From Halosaccharopolyspora lacisalsi (GTDB lineage Bacteria > Actinomycetota > Actinomycetes > Mycobacteriales > Pseudonocardiaceae), in contig NZ_JACGWZ010000005.1 of the NCBI RefSeq assembly GCF_014137975.1, forward strand, positions 124,001 to 188,000: 64,000 nt of DNA. Direction: 5' to 3'. Every line of letters begins with the position of its first letter. Positions within the stretch are counted from its first letter, which is position 1. The translations under genes and the position numbers were made by a program. The notes under the pieces are model-generated. The model was given only the letters and a program-made list of their open reading frames with translations, was not told the DNA's origin and searched no databases. Shown piece by piece: positions 43,025 to 52,227 of the stretch.

Positions 43025-44734
43025 GTGCTCGAAGCTTCCGCTGCGCGGTCGATGCGGCAACGTGAACCTGGCCGGTGGGAGCTGTGCGGACAGTGCTGGT
43101 CGATGATCTACGGCAAGCGGCTGTCCCGCGAGCTGCGGGTGTGCCCCAGCTGCGGTCACCACTTCGGAATCCCGGTGGCCGAGCGTCTGGACGCGCTGCT
43201 CGACCCCGGCTGGACACCGGTGGGGGTCGAGGTGACGGCCGAGGACCCGCTCGGTTTCACCGATCTCGTCGCCTACCCCGACCGGCTGCGGTCGGCCCGC
43301 CACCGCACCGGTCTGCAGGACGCCGCGCGGTGCGCGGTGGGAGCGGTGGAAGGGCATCCACTCGTTGTCGCGGCCGTTGACTTCGACTTCATGGGCGGCA
43401 GCCTTGGCGGTGCTCTCGGGGAGATCATCACCACCGCCGGGGAGATAGCGCTGCGACGACACACGCCCCTGCTCATCGTCTCGGCCTCCGGCGGAGCGCG
43501 AATGCAGGAGGGTCTGCTGGCGTTGATGCAGATGGCCAAGACCAGCCAGATGCTGGCGCGGCTGGACGAGGCGGGCGTGCTGAGCATCTCGCTGATCACC
43601 GATCCGACCTTCGGCGGTGTCGCGGCCTCCTTCGCGACCTCCTGCGACATCCTGCTCGCGGAACCAGGCGCCCGGCTGGGTTTCGCCGGTCCGCGGGTAA
43701 TCGAGCAGACGATCGGTGAGAGCTTGCCCGAGGGCTTCCAGACAGCGGAGTTCCTCTTCGAACACGGACTGATCGACCGTGTGTGCTCGCGCCACGACCA
43801 GCGGCCGGTGCTGGGCAGGTTGCTGGCGGCCTGCGGAGGTGCTGCGGGACAGGTCGCCGACACCGACCTCGGCCCCGATGTCGTGTGCACCGACTCCGCC
43901 GAGGTCCGCGAACGAGTGGCCTGGGATGCCGTGCAGCAGGCACGGGGCATCACCCGGCCGCTGGCGCTGGACTACGCGAATCTGCTCCTCGACGGGTTCG
44001 TCGAGCTGCACGGCTCGCGACTGGCCGGTGAGTCCGGCGCACTCATCGGCGGAGTGGGACTGCTCGGTGGTGAACCGGTCATTCTGCTCGGTCACCAGCG
44101 GGGCAGCAACGCCCCCGAACTCGTCCGCCGCAACTTCGGCATGCCGCAGCCCGACGACTACCGGAAGGTGCAGCGACTGGCCAGGCTGGCCGCGAAACTG
44201 CGTATCCCGGTGGTGACGCTGATAGACACTCCCGGCGCCTACCCGGGGGTGTCGGCAGAGGAGCGCGGGCAGGCCTTCGCCATCGCCGAGACTTTGCGCG
44301 TCTTCGCCGCGCTGCCCACGCCGGTCGTCGCGGTAGTGATCGGGGAGGGCGGAAGCGGTGGCGCACTGGCTCTCGGACTGGCCGACAAGGTGCTGATCTG
44401 TGAGAACGCGGTGTACTCGGTGATCAGTCCCGAGGGGTGCGCGGCGATCCTGTGGAAGTCCGCCGCCGCGGCCGACCAAGCCGCCGAGCAGCTGCGGCTG
44501 ACTGCGGGCGACGCACTGTCGCTCGGGGTCGTCGACGGCATCGTGCCGGAACCGCGCGGCGGTTCGGAGCAGGATCCGGGACGTGCCGCCGACTTCCTGG
44601 CGAACGCGCTGTCCCGGTCGCTCCGAGACGTGCACGCGGACGGATCGCGGGGCCTGGTCCAACGCCGAACCGCACGATTCCGGGGATTCGGCGCCGATCT
44701 CGTCTCCCACACATTCACCGAAACGCAGGAGTGA
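43025..44734 (+). CDS. Acetyl-CoA carboxyltransferase, fused beta-alpha subunits
   Basis: A 569-residue fusion of AccD-like and AccA-like carboxyltransferase halves. Zinc ribbon: CGQC at about residues 20-23, then CPSC near 38. AccD core: [64 protein letters not shown]. AccA core from about 300: [65 protein letters not shown] and [21 protein letters not shown] 43025 sits 7 nt after AGGAGGTG, the best ribosome site in the window. It uses acetyl-CoA and carboxybiotin to make malonyl-CoA. First gene of the nine-gene operon. Confidence 0.95.
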   Translation: MLEASAARSMRQREPGRWELCGQCWSMIYGKRLSRELRVCPSCGHHFGIPVAERLDALLDPGWTPVGVEVTAEDPLGFTDLVAYPDRLRSARHRTGLQDAARCAVGAVEGHPLVVAAVDFDFMGGSLGGALGEIITTAGEIALRRHTPLLIVSASGGARMQEGLLALMQMAKTSQMLARLDEAGVLSISLITDPTFGGVAASFATSCDILLAEPGARLGFAGPRVIEQTIGESLPEGFQTAEFLFEHGLIDRVCSRHDQRPVLGRLLAACGGAAGQVADTDLGPDVVCTDSAEVRERVAWDAVQQARGITRPLALDYANLLLDGFVELHGSRLAGESGALIGGVGLLGGEPVILLGHQRGSNAPELVRRNFGMPQPDDYRKVQRLARLAAKLRIPVVTLIDTPGAYPGVSAEERGQAFAIAETLRVFAALPTPVVAVVIGEGGSGGALALGLADKVLICENAVYSVISPEGCAAILWKSAAAADQAAEQLRLTAGDALSLGVVDGIVPEPRGGSEQDPGRAADFLANALSRSLRDVHADGSRGLVQRRTARFRGFGADLVSHTFTETQE

Positions 44735-44736
44735 GC

Positions 44737-45291
44737 ATGACCGACGGCGATTACGCACGTTTGGAAGACGAACTGGAACGTGCGCTGGACCCCGACTCCG
44801 AGGAGGCCTGGGACCGGGGGCACGTCTCCGACCCGGGAGGGCTGCTGGCCCAGGCGCGCAGTACCGCCGTGCGACTGGTCTCGGAGTCGGGTGGCTCGTT
44901 GCGTTCGATGGTCGTTCGCGCCGGTCCCGTGGCCCTCGAGTTGAACTGGGCCGATTCCGCCCCCGCCGAAGCCTCGGCTCCTGCTGACCCGGTACGGGCG
45001 ACGGCCGCTCCGGACGTGCCCATCGCGGGCTCGGACCCCGAGCTCACTCACGTGTGCGCGCCGCTGGTCGGTGTCTTCTACCTCGCCCCCGGCCCGGATC
45101 AGCCGCCGTTCGTGCGGGTCGGCGACACGGTGGCGTCCGGTCAGCAGGTGGGCATCGTCGAGGCGATGAAACTCATGGTGCCGGTCGAGGCCACCACCTC
45201 CGGCATCGTCACCGAGATGCCGGTGGCCGATGCGGAATCCGTCGAGTACGGCCAGGCTCTGCTGGCCGTTCGCCCGGTGGAGCAGTCGTGA
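44737..45291 (+). CDS. accB: Biotin carboxyl carrier protein
   Basis: 184 residues. The C-terminal biotinyl domain has the target VEAMKLM with Lys145 and the flanking PFVRVGDTVASGQQVGIV and GIVTEMPVADAESVEYGQAL. The N-terminal 70 residues are acidic (DYARLEDELERALDPDSEEA), longer than in housekeeping AccB, and may dock the other subunits. ATG 44737 is 2 bp after the transferase stop, with CAGGAGTGAG as ribosome site. The stop overlaps accC (GTGA). Confidence 0.94.
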   Translation: MTDGDYARLEDELERALDPDSEEAWDRGHVSDPGGLLAQARSTAVRLVSESGGSLRSMVVRAGPVALELNWADSAPAEASAPADPVRATAAPDVPIAGSDPELTHVCAPLVGVFYLAPGPDQPPFVRVGDTVASGQQVGIVEAMKLMVPVEATTSGIVTEMPVADAESVEYGQALLAVRPVEQS

Positions 45292-46670
45292 TCCCGCGCG
45301 ACAGGCCCTTCGACACGATCCTGGTGGCCAATCGGGGCGAGATCGCCCTGCGGGTACTGCGCAGCTGTCGCGAGCTCGGGGTCCGAGTCGTCGTCGCGCA
45401 CTCCACCGCCGACGCTGACTCGGCCGCAGTACGGTACGCCGACACCACCGTGTGCATCGGCCCTCCCGCGGCGGGCAAGAGCTACCTCAACCGCGCGGCC
45501 GTGCTGGAAGCGGCCAAGCGTACTGGAGCGCAGGCGATCCACCCCGGCTACGGGTTCCTCTCCGAGCACCCCGACTTCGCCGAGGCGTGCGAGGCAGAGG
45601 GGGTGGTGTTCGTCGGCCCACCTGCCGAAGTGATGATGCGGCTCGGCGACAAGGTCGCCGCGCGATCCAGCATGGCCGAGGCCGGAGTGCCGATGCTGCC
45701 CGGCACGTTGCACCCGGTCACTTCCGAGCAGCAGGCGGCCGAGGCCGCCGCCGAGATCGGCTACCCGGTGATCGTCAAGGCCGCAGCGGGCGGTGGGGGG
45801 CGGGGGATGCACGTCGTGCACGACCCTGACGAGTTCTCCGAGGCGTACCGGCGCACCACCGCCACGGCCCGCACGTTGTTCGGCGACGGGCGGGTTTACG
45901 TGGAGCGTTATCTGGCCTCGGCGCGTCACGTCGAGGTGCAGCTTCTCTGCGACACCCACGGCAACGCGGTGCATCTCGGCGACCGGGACTGCTCGGTGCA
46001 GCGTCGACACCAGAAGCTCGTCGAGGAGGCTCCGGCACCGGGACTTCCCGACGAGGTCCGCGACCGGATGGGCGATGACGTGGTGCGAGCGGCGCTGGTC
46101 ACTGGCTACGTCGGGGCCGGCACCTTCGAGTTCCTGGTGGACGACGAGTTCAACCACTACTTCATGGAGGTCAACTGCCGTATCCAGGTCGAGCACCCCG
46201 TTACCGAGATGGTCACCGGCATCGACCTGGTCGCCGAGCAGCTGCACGTCGCGGCGGGTGCCGCGCTGCCCTTCGGGCAGGACGACGTGCGCATGACCGG
46301 CACCGCCGTGGAGTGCCGAGTCAACGCCGAGGACCCCGACAGCGATTTCCGCCCGGCCGCGGGTCTGCTCAGCGAGTTCACCCCGCCCGGTGGCGCGTTC
46401 GTGCGGGTCGACACGCACTGCCGCCCGCACTACCGCATCCCCGCCGAGTACGACTCGCTGTTGGCCAAGGTCGCGGCGTGGGCACCTGACCGGGCGGGGG
46501 CGCTCGCCCGGATGCACCGGGCGCTCGGTGAGTTCGACATCGCGGGGACCGGCGTGCACACCACCACGCGCTTCCTCCGGAACCTCATCGGCCAGCCGGT
46601 GTTCGCTCGGGCCGAGCACGACACCGGTCTCGTCACCGCAATCCTGTCGGAAAGGACCCAACGATCATGA
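45288..46670 (+). CDS. accC: Biotin carboxylase
   Basis: 460 residues, standard length. ILVANRGEIALRVLRSCRELG near residue 10, AIHPGYGFLSEHPDFAEACE near 83, ATP-grasp loop VKAAAGGGGRGMHVV near 160-175, RDCSVQRRHQKLVEEAPAPG near 230-250, and FMEVNCRIQVEHPVTEMVTGID near 288. It carboxylates the biotin of the BCCP with ATP and bicarbonate. The start is GTG 45288 in a GTGA overlap. With the two preceding genes it gives a complete acetyl-CoA carboxylase dedicated to this operon. Confidence 0.96.
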   Translation: MIPRDRPFDTILVANRGEIALRVLRSCRELGVRVVVAHSTADADSAAVRYADTTVCIGPPAAGKSYLNRAAVLEAAKRTGAQAIHPGYGFLSEHPDFAEACEAEGVVFVGPPAEVMMRLGDKVAARSSMAEAGVPMLPGTLHPVTSEQQAAEAAAEIGYPVIVKAAAGGGGRGMHVVHDPDEFSEAYRRTTATARTLFGDGRVYVERYLASARHVEVQLLCDTHGNAVHLGDRDCSVQRRHQKLVEEAPAPGLPDEVRDRMGDDVVRAALVTGYVGAGTFEFLVDDEFNHYFMEVNCRIQVEHPVTEMVTGIDLVAEQLHVAAGAALPFGQDDVRMTGTAVECRVNAEDPDSDFRPAAGLLSEFTPPGGAFVRVDTHCRPHYRIPAEYDSLLAKVAAWAPDRAGALARMHRALGEFDIAGTGVHTTTRFLRNLIGQPVFARAEHDTGLVTAILSERTQRS

Positions 46671-47683
46671 TCGTGCTGAGCGAGCACGAAACCGGCACCA
46701 CGGCGTTCGACGAGCTGCACGAACGGCTGTCGTTCGACCGCACCGTGGACCGCACGCTGTTGCATCGCGCCGCGCTGTCCGAGGTCTTCGTGACCGACTC
46801 GTGCCGTACGGGGGATTCCACCTACGCCGTCGCGGCCCAACTGCCCGCCTCCCACGCCTTCTACACCAGTCTGCTCATCTCCCCGCGCACCGTGGACCCG
46901 CTGCTGCTGGAGTGCTGTCGCCAAGCCGAGACGCTGTGCACGCATGAGTACTTCGGCGTGGACCGGTGCACCAAGTTCGTGCTGCGGGAATGGTCGCTGG
47001 AGGTGGACCCGGACGTGATCAGCGGGCTCGGCACACCGGCGGAGCTGATCGTCGAGGTCGAGCCGCACTCGGCGCGGTACCGGGACGGTCGCCTGCTCGG
47101 CACGGACTACGAGATGCGAATGCGGGTCGAGTCGGGAACGGTCGGCCTGGTCCGGATGGCGGTGAACTACCTACCCCCCGAACCCTACGCGGTGATGCGC
47201 AGGAGAGGCAGGCCCGGACCACCACCGTCGTCCGACGAGTTCGCCGCCGGCACCGCTGCCCAGCTCGTCCCCCCGTACTGGGTCGGCCGCACCAACCCCG
47301 CCGACGTGCTGCTCTGCGAGCCGGTCGTGACGGTCGATTCGGTCACCGCCGGTGTGCGGGTGCCGGTGGACAACGCGAGCATGTTCGACCACGCTCAGGA
47401 CCACCTGCCGGGGATGATCCTGATGGAGGCCGCCAGGCAGGTCGTGGCCTTCACCATGCACGAGCACCACGGCATCTCGCCGGCGCGTGGTGTGGTGGCC
47501 GGGATGGACGCGCGGTTCTTCCGCTATGCCGAGCTGGACGCGCCCCTGTCGGTTGTCGCCAAGACGGGTGACCGCGGCGGCTGTGCCGTTTCCTTCCTGC
47601 AGAACGGTGACGAGGTAGCCGCTGTCGACACCACTCCGACCGTGTTGCCACAGCGTTCCTTTCGAACGGGGCAGGTGTGGTGA
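46667..47683 (+). CDS. AfsA-family (gamma-butyrolactone synthase-like) double hotdog protein
   Basis: A 338-residue AfsA protein with two hotdog repeats. First: LHRAALSEVFVTDSCRTGDS, HAFYTSLLISPRTVDPLLLECCRQAETLCTHEYFGV. Second: DHAQDHLPGMILMEAARQVVAF. AfsA enzymes condense a beta-ketoacyl chain with dihydroxyacetone phosphate, the first step to A-factor-type signals. Here the gene is embedded among fatty-acid genes, coupled by ATGA to accC and by GTGA to the KAS III gene. No ArpA-type receptor gene is next to it. The acyl donor would logically come from the carrier protein at 48714; that link is inference. Confidence 0.9.
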   Translation: MIVLSEHETGTTAFDELHERLSFDRTVDRTLLHRAALSEVFVTDSCRTGDSTYAVAAQLPASHAFYTSLLISPRTVDPLLLECCRQAETLCTHEYFGVDRCTKFVLREWSLEVDPDVISGLGTPAELIVEVEPHSARYRDGRLLGTDYEMRMRVESGTVGLVRMAVNYLPPEPYAVMRRRGRPGPPPSSDEFAAGTAAQLVPPYWVGRTNPADVLLCEPVVTVDSVTAGVRVPVDNASMFDHAQDHLPGMILMEAARQVVAFTMHEHHGISPARGVVAGMDARFFRYAELDAPLSVVAKTGDRGGCAVSFLQNGDEVAAVDTTPTVLPQRSFRTGQVW

Positions 47684-48717
47684 CCCCGGCGGCCGTGGTG
47701 TGCGGCATCGGTGGTCACGTGCCCGAGCGGGTCGTGACCAACGACGAGCTCAGCTCGATGCTCGACACCTCCGACGAGTGGATCCGGACCCGCACCGGCA
47801 TCCGCACCCGGCACGTCGTAGAACCGGGCGGGTCGACCGGTGACCTGGCGGTGCGGGCTTCGGAGGCGGCGTTGCGCTCCTGCGGCAGGCGGGCCGTCGA
47901 CGCGGTGGTGCTGGCCACCAGCACCCCGGACCGGCCGTGTCCGGCCACAGCCCCGGAGGTGGCCAGCAGGCTGGGGTTGAACGCGGCGGTCGCCTTCGAC
48001 GTGGCCGCGGTGTGCGCAGGGTTCGTCTACGCGCTGGCCACCACATCCTCGATGATCACCAGCGGCATCGTGGACAGCGCACTGGTCGTCGGTGCGGACA
48101 CCTTCTCGACGATCCTCGCACCGACAGACCGCACCACGCGGGCGATCTTCGGTGATGGGGCGGGCGCGTTGGTGCTGCGCAAGGGCCAACGGGAGGAGCG
48201 CGGGGTTCTCGGGGAGTTCGACCTCGGCAGTGACGGAACCGGGGTGGACCTGATCACCGTGCCCGCCGGGGGTTCCCGGCAGCGCTCCACCGGGTCGGCT
48301 CCCGATGAGACCGAGACCTACTTCACGATGCAGGGCAAGCCCGTCTTCGTCGAGGCGGTCAAGCGGATGTCGGGGTCGGTCACGGCTGTGGCGGCCCGGC
48401 AGGGCTGGGGCGTCGCGGACGTCGACCAGTTCGCGGTGCACCAGGCCAACGCCCGCATCCTCGCGGCGATGGCCGAGAACCTGGGCGTTCCCGTCGAGCG
48501 GTTCGCACGCAACATCGAGCGCGTCGGCAACACCGTCGCCGCCTCGATCCCACTGGCGCTGCGTGACGCCGTGGACGGCGGATCGCTGTCGGCCGGGGAC
48601 CGGGTGGTGCTCAGCGGATTCGGCGGTGGACTCGCCTGGGGTTCGGTCGGCCTGGTCTGGCCCGACCTGACACCGGCGGAATCGGAAGAGAATCGAGCGG
48701 AAGGAATCCCACGATGA
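47680..48717 (+). CDS. Beta-ketoacyl-ACP synthase III (FabH-like)
   Basis: 345 residues. Cys112 in VAFDVAAVCAGFVYAL, His in DQFAVHQANARIL and Asn in RVGNTVAASIPLAL give a complete Cys-His-Asn triad. SDEWIRTRTGIRTRHV and DGAGALVL are typical. It should start chains by condensing an acyl-CoA with malonyl-ACP. GTG 47680 overlaps the afsA-like stop (GTGA); the stop overlaps the ACP start (ATGA). The loops that shape the primer pocket do not let me name the starter. Confidence 0.94.
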   Translation: MTPAAVVCGIGGHVPERVVTNDELSSMLDTSDEWIRTRTGIRTRHVVEPGGSTGDLAVRASEAALRSCGRRAVDAVVLATSTPDRPCPATAPEVASRLGLNAAVAFDVAAVCAGFVYALATTSSMITSGIVDSALVVGADTFSTILAPTDRTTRAIFGDGAGALVLRKGQREERGVLGEFDLGSDGTGVDLITVPAGGSRQRSTGSAPDETETYFTMQGKPVFVEAVKRMSGSVTAVAARQGWGVADVDQFAVHQANARILAAMAENLGVPVERFARNIERVGNTVAASIPLALRDAVDGGSLSAGDRVVLSGFGGGLAWGSVGLVWPDLTPAESEENRAEGIPR

Positions 48718-48953
48718 GTACCTTGCACGACCGAGTGATGACCGTGATGTCGGACAAGTTCAGCATTCCACAGGACAAGATCGAACCGGACCTCACCATG
48801 GAGGACTTGTCGTTCGACTCGCTGATCCTCATCGAATTCGGGCTCGTGCTGAGCAAGGAGTTCGACGTCGACATCGCCGACGACGAGATCAGCACCGAGT
48901 TCACGGTCTCCGACGTGGTCGATCTGGTGACGCGCAAGGGAGCGCGGCCTTGA
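48714..48953 (+). CDS. Acyl carrier protein
   Basis: A 79-residue ACP. The phosphopantetheine site is LSFDSLILIEF with Ser36 in DSL, followed by the acidic helix LVLSKEFDVDIADDEI. It lies between the KAS III and KAS II genes and overlaps both (ATGA at the start, TTGA at the end), so it is the dedicated chain carrier of the operon. Confidence 0.93.
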   Translation: MSTLHDRVMTVMSDKFSIPQDKIEPDLTMEDLSFDSLILIEFGLVLSKEFDVDIADDEISTEFTVSDVVDLVTRKGARP

Positions 48954-50185
48954 ACGGGCACGGCCGCTCGGAACGGGTCGTCGTCACCGGTCTCGGCCTC
49001 ACCACCCCAGCTGGTCTGGGAGTCAGTCGGAACTGGGAGCGCATCACCGCCGGAGACTCGTGCGCCGCTGCCGACCCCGATCTCGAGGGCATTCGCTCGC
49101 AACTGAGCTGTCGGATCGACGGCTTCGACGCCACCGAACTGCTCGGCGGGTTCGCTGCTTGGCGGCTGGACCGGTTCGTCCAGATCGCGATCGTCTCCAC
49201 CAGGGAGGCTCTGGCCGACGCAGGTTGGGACCCGGAGAGCTGGGACGGCTCCAGGGTTGGCGTCGTGCTCGGTAACTCGCTCGGCGGGGCGGCCACGATG
49301 GCCCGCCAGACCGACGCGTTCGCGGCGGAGGGGCCATCCGGGGTGTCGCCGATGACGATCCCCATGCACATGGTCAACATGCTCGCCGGATACGTGGCGA
49401 TCGACTGCCATGCCGGAGGCCCGAATCTGGTCACCGCCACCGCGTGCGCTTCGGGCACGACCGCCGTGGGCACGGCCAGGGACCTGTTGCGTTCCGGCGC
49501 GTGCGACGTCGTCGTCGCGGGCGCCTCGGAGGCGGCGCTGACCCGGTTCATGGTCTCCGGGCTGAGCAGGATGGGCGCGCTGTCCCAGGGCAACGACGAA
49601 CCCGAGCGGGCATCCCGACCGTTTGACTCCGCCAGGGACGGTTTCGTGCCCGCCGAGGGCGCGGGAGTGCTGGTCCTGGAACGGGAGCGGGACGCACGCG
49701 CGCGGGGAGCGCACTCGCGCGCGGTGGTGGCTGGTTACGGCGCATCCTGCGACGCTCGCCACATCACCGCCCCCGATCCGCAGGCACGGGGCATTCGCCA
49801 GGCGGTCCGCGCTGCTCTGGCCGACGCGGGAACCGCGGCTTCGGAGATCGAGCACGTCAACGCCCACGGAACCTCGACGCCGTTGAACGACGTCACCGAG
49901 GGCAAGGCCCTGATGTCGTTGTTTCCGCACGGACCATTGGTGAACTCCACGAAGGGTGTCATCGGTCATCCGCTCGCCGCAGCAGGGGCGATCGAGGCCG
50001 CCTATGCGGTACTGGCGATCGAACACGACTCCGTACCGCCCACCGCCAACACCACCGACGTGGATCCTGAACTCGACATCAACCTCGTGACGCGGCGTGC
50101 CGCCGAAGGGCCGGTGAGTACCGCGGTCAGTACCTCCCTGGGCTTCGGCGGGCACAACGCGGCGCTCGTGCTCACCACACCTTGA
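48950..50185 (+). CDS. Beta-ketoacyl-ACP synthase II (FabF-like)
   Basis: 411 residues with the Cys-His-His triad: Cys166 in VTATACASGTTAVGTA, His in EHVNAHGTSTPLND near 304 and His in STKGVIGHPLAAAGAIEAAY near 339. The Lys/Phe gate motifs STKG and SLGFGGHNA are kept, so it is an active elongating synthase rather than a chain-length factor. The start is TTG 48950 in a TTGA overlap with the ACP gene, 7 nt after AAGGGAG. No ketoreductase, dehydratase or enoyl reductase is in the operon; these would be borrowed from primary metabolism or not used. Confidence 0.94.
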   Translation: MNGHGRSERVVVTGLGLTTPAGLGVSRNWERITAGDSCAAADPDLEGIRSQLSCRIDGFDATELLGGFAAWRLDRFVQIAIVSTREALADAGWDPESWDGSRVGVVLGNSLGGAATMARQTDAFAAEGPSGVSPMTIPMHMVNMLAGYVAIDCHAGGPNLVTATACASGTTAVGTARDLLRSGACDVVVAGASEAALTRFMVSGLSRMGALSQGNDEPERASRPFDSARDGFVPAEGAGVLVLERERDARARGAHSRAVVAGYGASCDARHITAPDPQARGIRQAVRAALADAGTAASEIEHVNAHGTSTPLNDVTEGKALMSLFPHGPLVNSTKGVIGHPLAAAGAIEAAYAVLAIEHDSVPPTANTTDVDPELDINLVTRRAAEGPVSTAVSTSLGFGGHNAALVLTTP

Positions 50186-50304
50186 TCATGATCCGGTGGC
50201 AGCGTCAACGATGCCGTCGTCACCGGTTCCCGCCCGGCCGAGCGGTAGCGGACCTCGGCCTGGCGGGGTTGGTTCCACCTCCCCACACAGATTGTGAGAC
50301 GGCC

Positions 50305-51012
50305 TTGTCCAGTCGCCAGTTCAACCAGCTCGAACTCGTCTGCGTCAACATCGACGGCGTCCTGCTGCCGGACACTTTCAGCCCTGTCATGCACCGCTTC
50401 CTGACCAAGCACGGTGCCGCCTACACCGGTGAGCTCGAGCGTCTGATCTTCTCCCAGCCGCGCATCGTCGGCGGCGCCAACATGGCTTCGGCCGCCCGTC
50501 TGCCCTGGAGCCCGGACCGCACGATCGCTGCCTACTTCGAGGAGCGCGACGCCTACCTGGCCGAGCATCCGCTCGCCCTCGCCGACGGTGCGGGCGAGTT
50601 ACTGGAGCGGCTGGTCGAAACCGGCGCGGAGGTCATCTGCTACGGCGGTCTCGGCAGGGAGCCCTTCGACGAGTTCCTCGCGCCCCACAAGCACCTCTTC
50701 TCCGAACCCGGCTACATCACCACCAACGACATCCGCCCCGGGATCAAGGAAATCACCACGGAGCACTTTGGTCGCCGTTACGACCAGGTGCTGTTCATCG
50801 ACGACGTGAACCGCTTCGCCGAGTTCGCCAAGGATCTCGATGTTGCTTTCGTCGGCGTTCCCAGCGACTTCGAGCACAGCTTTCAGCGCACTCAGATGAC
50901 GGAGACAGGTGTCAAACACATCGTCCGCTCGCTGCACGAGATCGACCACGAGTTGCTCACTCTCGTGGACAAGGAAGCCGCTTCGGGTACGAGCTGGTCG
51001 GTGGAGTCGTGA
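50305..51012 (+). CDS. HAD-fold protein lacking the nucleophilic Asp
   Basis: A HAD-like protein of 235 residues from TTG 50305. Motif I, normally DxD, reads VCVNIDGVLLPD: the nucleophile is Asn15 while Asp17 remains. Motif II has lost its Ser/Thr (EVICYGGLG). Motif III Lys (GIKEI) and the motif IV acidic pair (VLFIDDVNRF) persist. It is therefore probably not a phosphatase, but may bind a phosphorylated compound or the partner HAD. The frame is open back to TTG 50182, which overlaps the FabF stop. That extension is Arg/Pro-rich and unlike the family, so I place the start at 50305, with doubt. Confidence 0.75.
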   Translation: MSSRQFNQLELVCVNIDGVLLPDTFSPVMHRFLTKHGAAYTGELERLIFSQPRIVGGANMASAARLPWSPDRTIAAYFEERDAYLAEHPLALADGAGELLERLVETGAEVICYGGLGREPFDEFLAPHKHLFSEPGYITTNDIRPGIKEITTEHFGRRYDQVLFIDDVNRFAEFAKDLDVAFVGVPSDFEHSFQRTQMTETGVKHIVRSLHEIDHELLTLVDKEAASGTSWSVES

Positions 51013-51692
51013 CCGGCCCGGTGCGAGGTGTGCTGCTCGATTTCGACGGGGTCATCAGCGGCAACGCCACCGGACTGCTGTTCGGTGCCACGCACGCGTT
51101 CATCGACAGGCGCGCACCGATGCCCGAGGAGTGCCTGCTGCCGCTTTTCAAACAGATCACCGCGTTTCCCATGCGTGAGGCACTCACCATGATGTTGTCC
51201 GGTATCGGAATGGGGGACGAGTTCCCAGCGTTGGCTGCCGAACTCGGCGGGCTCCGGGAGTTCGGTGGTCGGTCCCCGGAGCTGTCCGAGGGTTTCACGG
51301 AGTTCCTCGGTGGTTGCGCGGAACGGGAGATCCCAGTGCTGGTGTGCTCCACGATGGACCGCGATACCGTTCGGCGCGCACTGCTGGACCCGTACTTCAC
51401 CGCCGACGACTTCTTACCGCTGCGGAGCCGATCGAAAGCCGCACCCGCCACCTACGTCGACGCGCTCGCCGAGGTGGGGGTCGATGAGGTGGAGGGCTGG
51501 ACGTTGGTGGACGATTCACCGTTCGCCCTGCGCGCGGCCAAGCTCGCCGGCCTGCGCACGGTAATGGTGACCAACGAGGTGTTCACCGAGGAAGACGCCC
51601 GCCCACATCGGAGGTTCGTCGACGAGTGCGCAGGTTCACTGCCCGAGGTGGCAGCGTTGCTGGGCATCGCGGATGGTGGGCCCCACGAGTAA
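51009..51692 (+). CDS. HAD-superfamily phosphatase
   Basis: 227 residues with all four motifs: VLLDFDGVISG near residue 7-17, VLVCSTMDRD near 114, RSKAAPATYV near 140, and EGWTLVDDSPFALRAAKLAG near 160-179. An alpha-helical cap lies between motifs I and II. GTG 51009 overlaps the stop of the preceding HAD gene (GTGA). In a pathway using an AfsA-type enzyme it could remove the phosphate of the glycerol-derived product. Last gene of the operon; a strong terminator follows at 51729. Confidence 0.88.
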   Translation: MTGPVRGVLLDFDGVISGNATGLLFGATHAFIDRRAPMPEECLLPLFKQITAFPMREALTMMLSGIGMGDEFPALAAELGGLREFGGRSPELSEGFTEFLGGCAEREIPVLVCSTMDRDTVRRALLDPYFTADDFLPLRSRSKAAPATYVDALAEVGVDEVEGWTLVDDSPFALRAAKLAGLRTVMVTNEVFTEEDARPHRRFVDECAGSLPEVAALLGIADGGPHE

Positions 51693-51728
51693 CTCGGTCC
51701 TCATCACCGGGGCCGTCGGGCTCGCGGC

Positions 51729-51765
51729 GGGGTGCCCGGACTCTCGTGGCGAGTCCGGGCACCCC
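51729..51765. terminator. Terminator after the acc-afsA-fab-HAD operon
   Basis: Arms 51729-51743 and 51751-51765 form a perfect 15-bp GC-rich stem with a 7-nt loop, 37 bp after the last stop of the operon and before the convergent VOC pseudogene. It probably ends both transcripts. Confidence 0.85.
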
Positions 51766-51781
51766 TCGCCGAACCGGCTGT

Positions 51782-52182
51782 TCAGCCTGGGAAGGCCTTG
51801 AACTCCAGCGCATTTCCCGCGGGGCGCGGAAGAACATCGTCCAGAACTCGTTGGGCTGGCCGGCGAAGCGCAGGTACGGTTCCACCACGAACGAGACGTC
51901 GGCGCTCCGCACCCGCTCGGCGAGGTGGTGGAACTCCTCGACGTCGAGCACCAGTCCGAAGTGCGGTACCGGTACGTCGCGGCCGTCGACGATGTCGCGG
52001 TGGTCGGTGCCGAGGCCGGATGCCAGGTGGGCCACGAAGTTGTGTCCGTCCGCGTCCCAGTCGACGGAGACGTCGGTGGTCCGTCCGGCTTCGAAGCCGA
52101 GCACTCCCGCGTAGAACGACCGGGCTGCTTCGAGATCGTCGACCGGGACCGCGAGATGGAACCGGTGGGGATTGGCGGGCAT
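51782..52182 (-). pseudogene. VOC/glyoxalase gene with a single-base frameshift
   Basis: From ATG 52182 the protein [20 protein letters not shown] is closely similar to the VOC protein at 7838. Near 51826, after the residues TMFFR, the frame breaks: the expected [14 protein letters not shown] and stop continue in the next frame, ending at 51782. One base is missing in a CGCGCCCCGCGGG context. Either a recent mutation or a sequencing error; the metal-ligand Glu lies after the break. Confidence 0.85.
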
Positions 52183-52227
52183 AGCTCCTCCTCGGATCGG
52201 CGCTCTTCCTCGGGGACGGTTTCCCGG

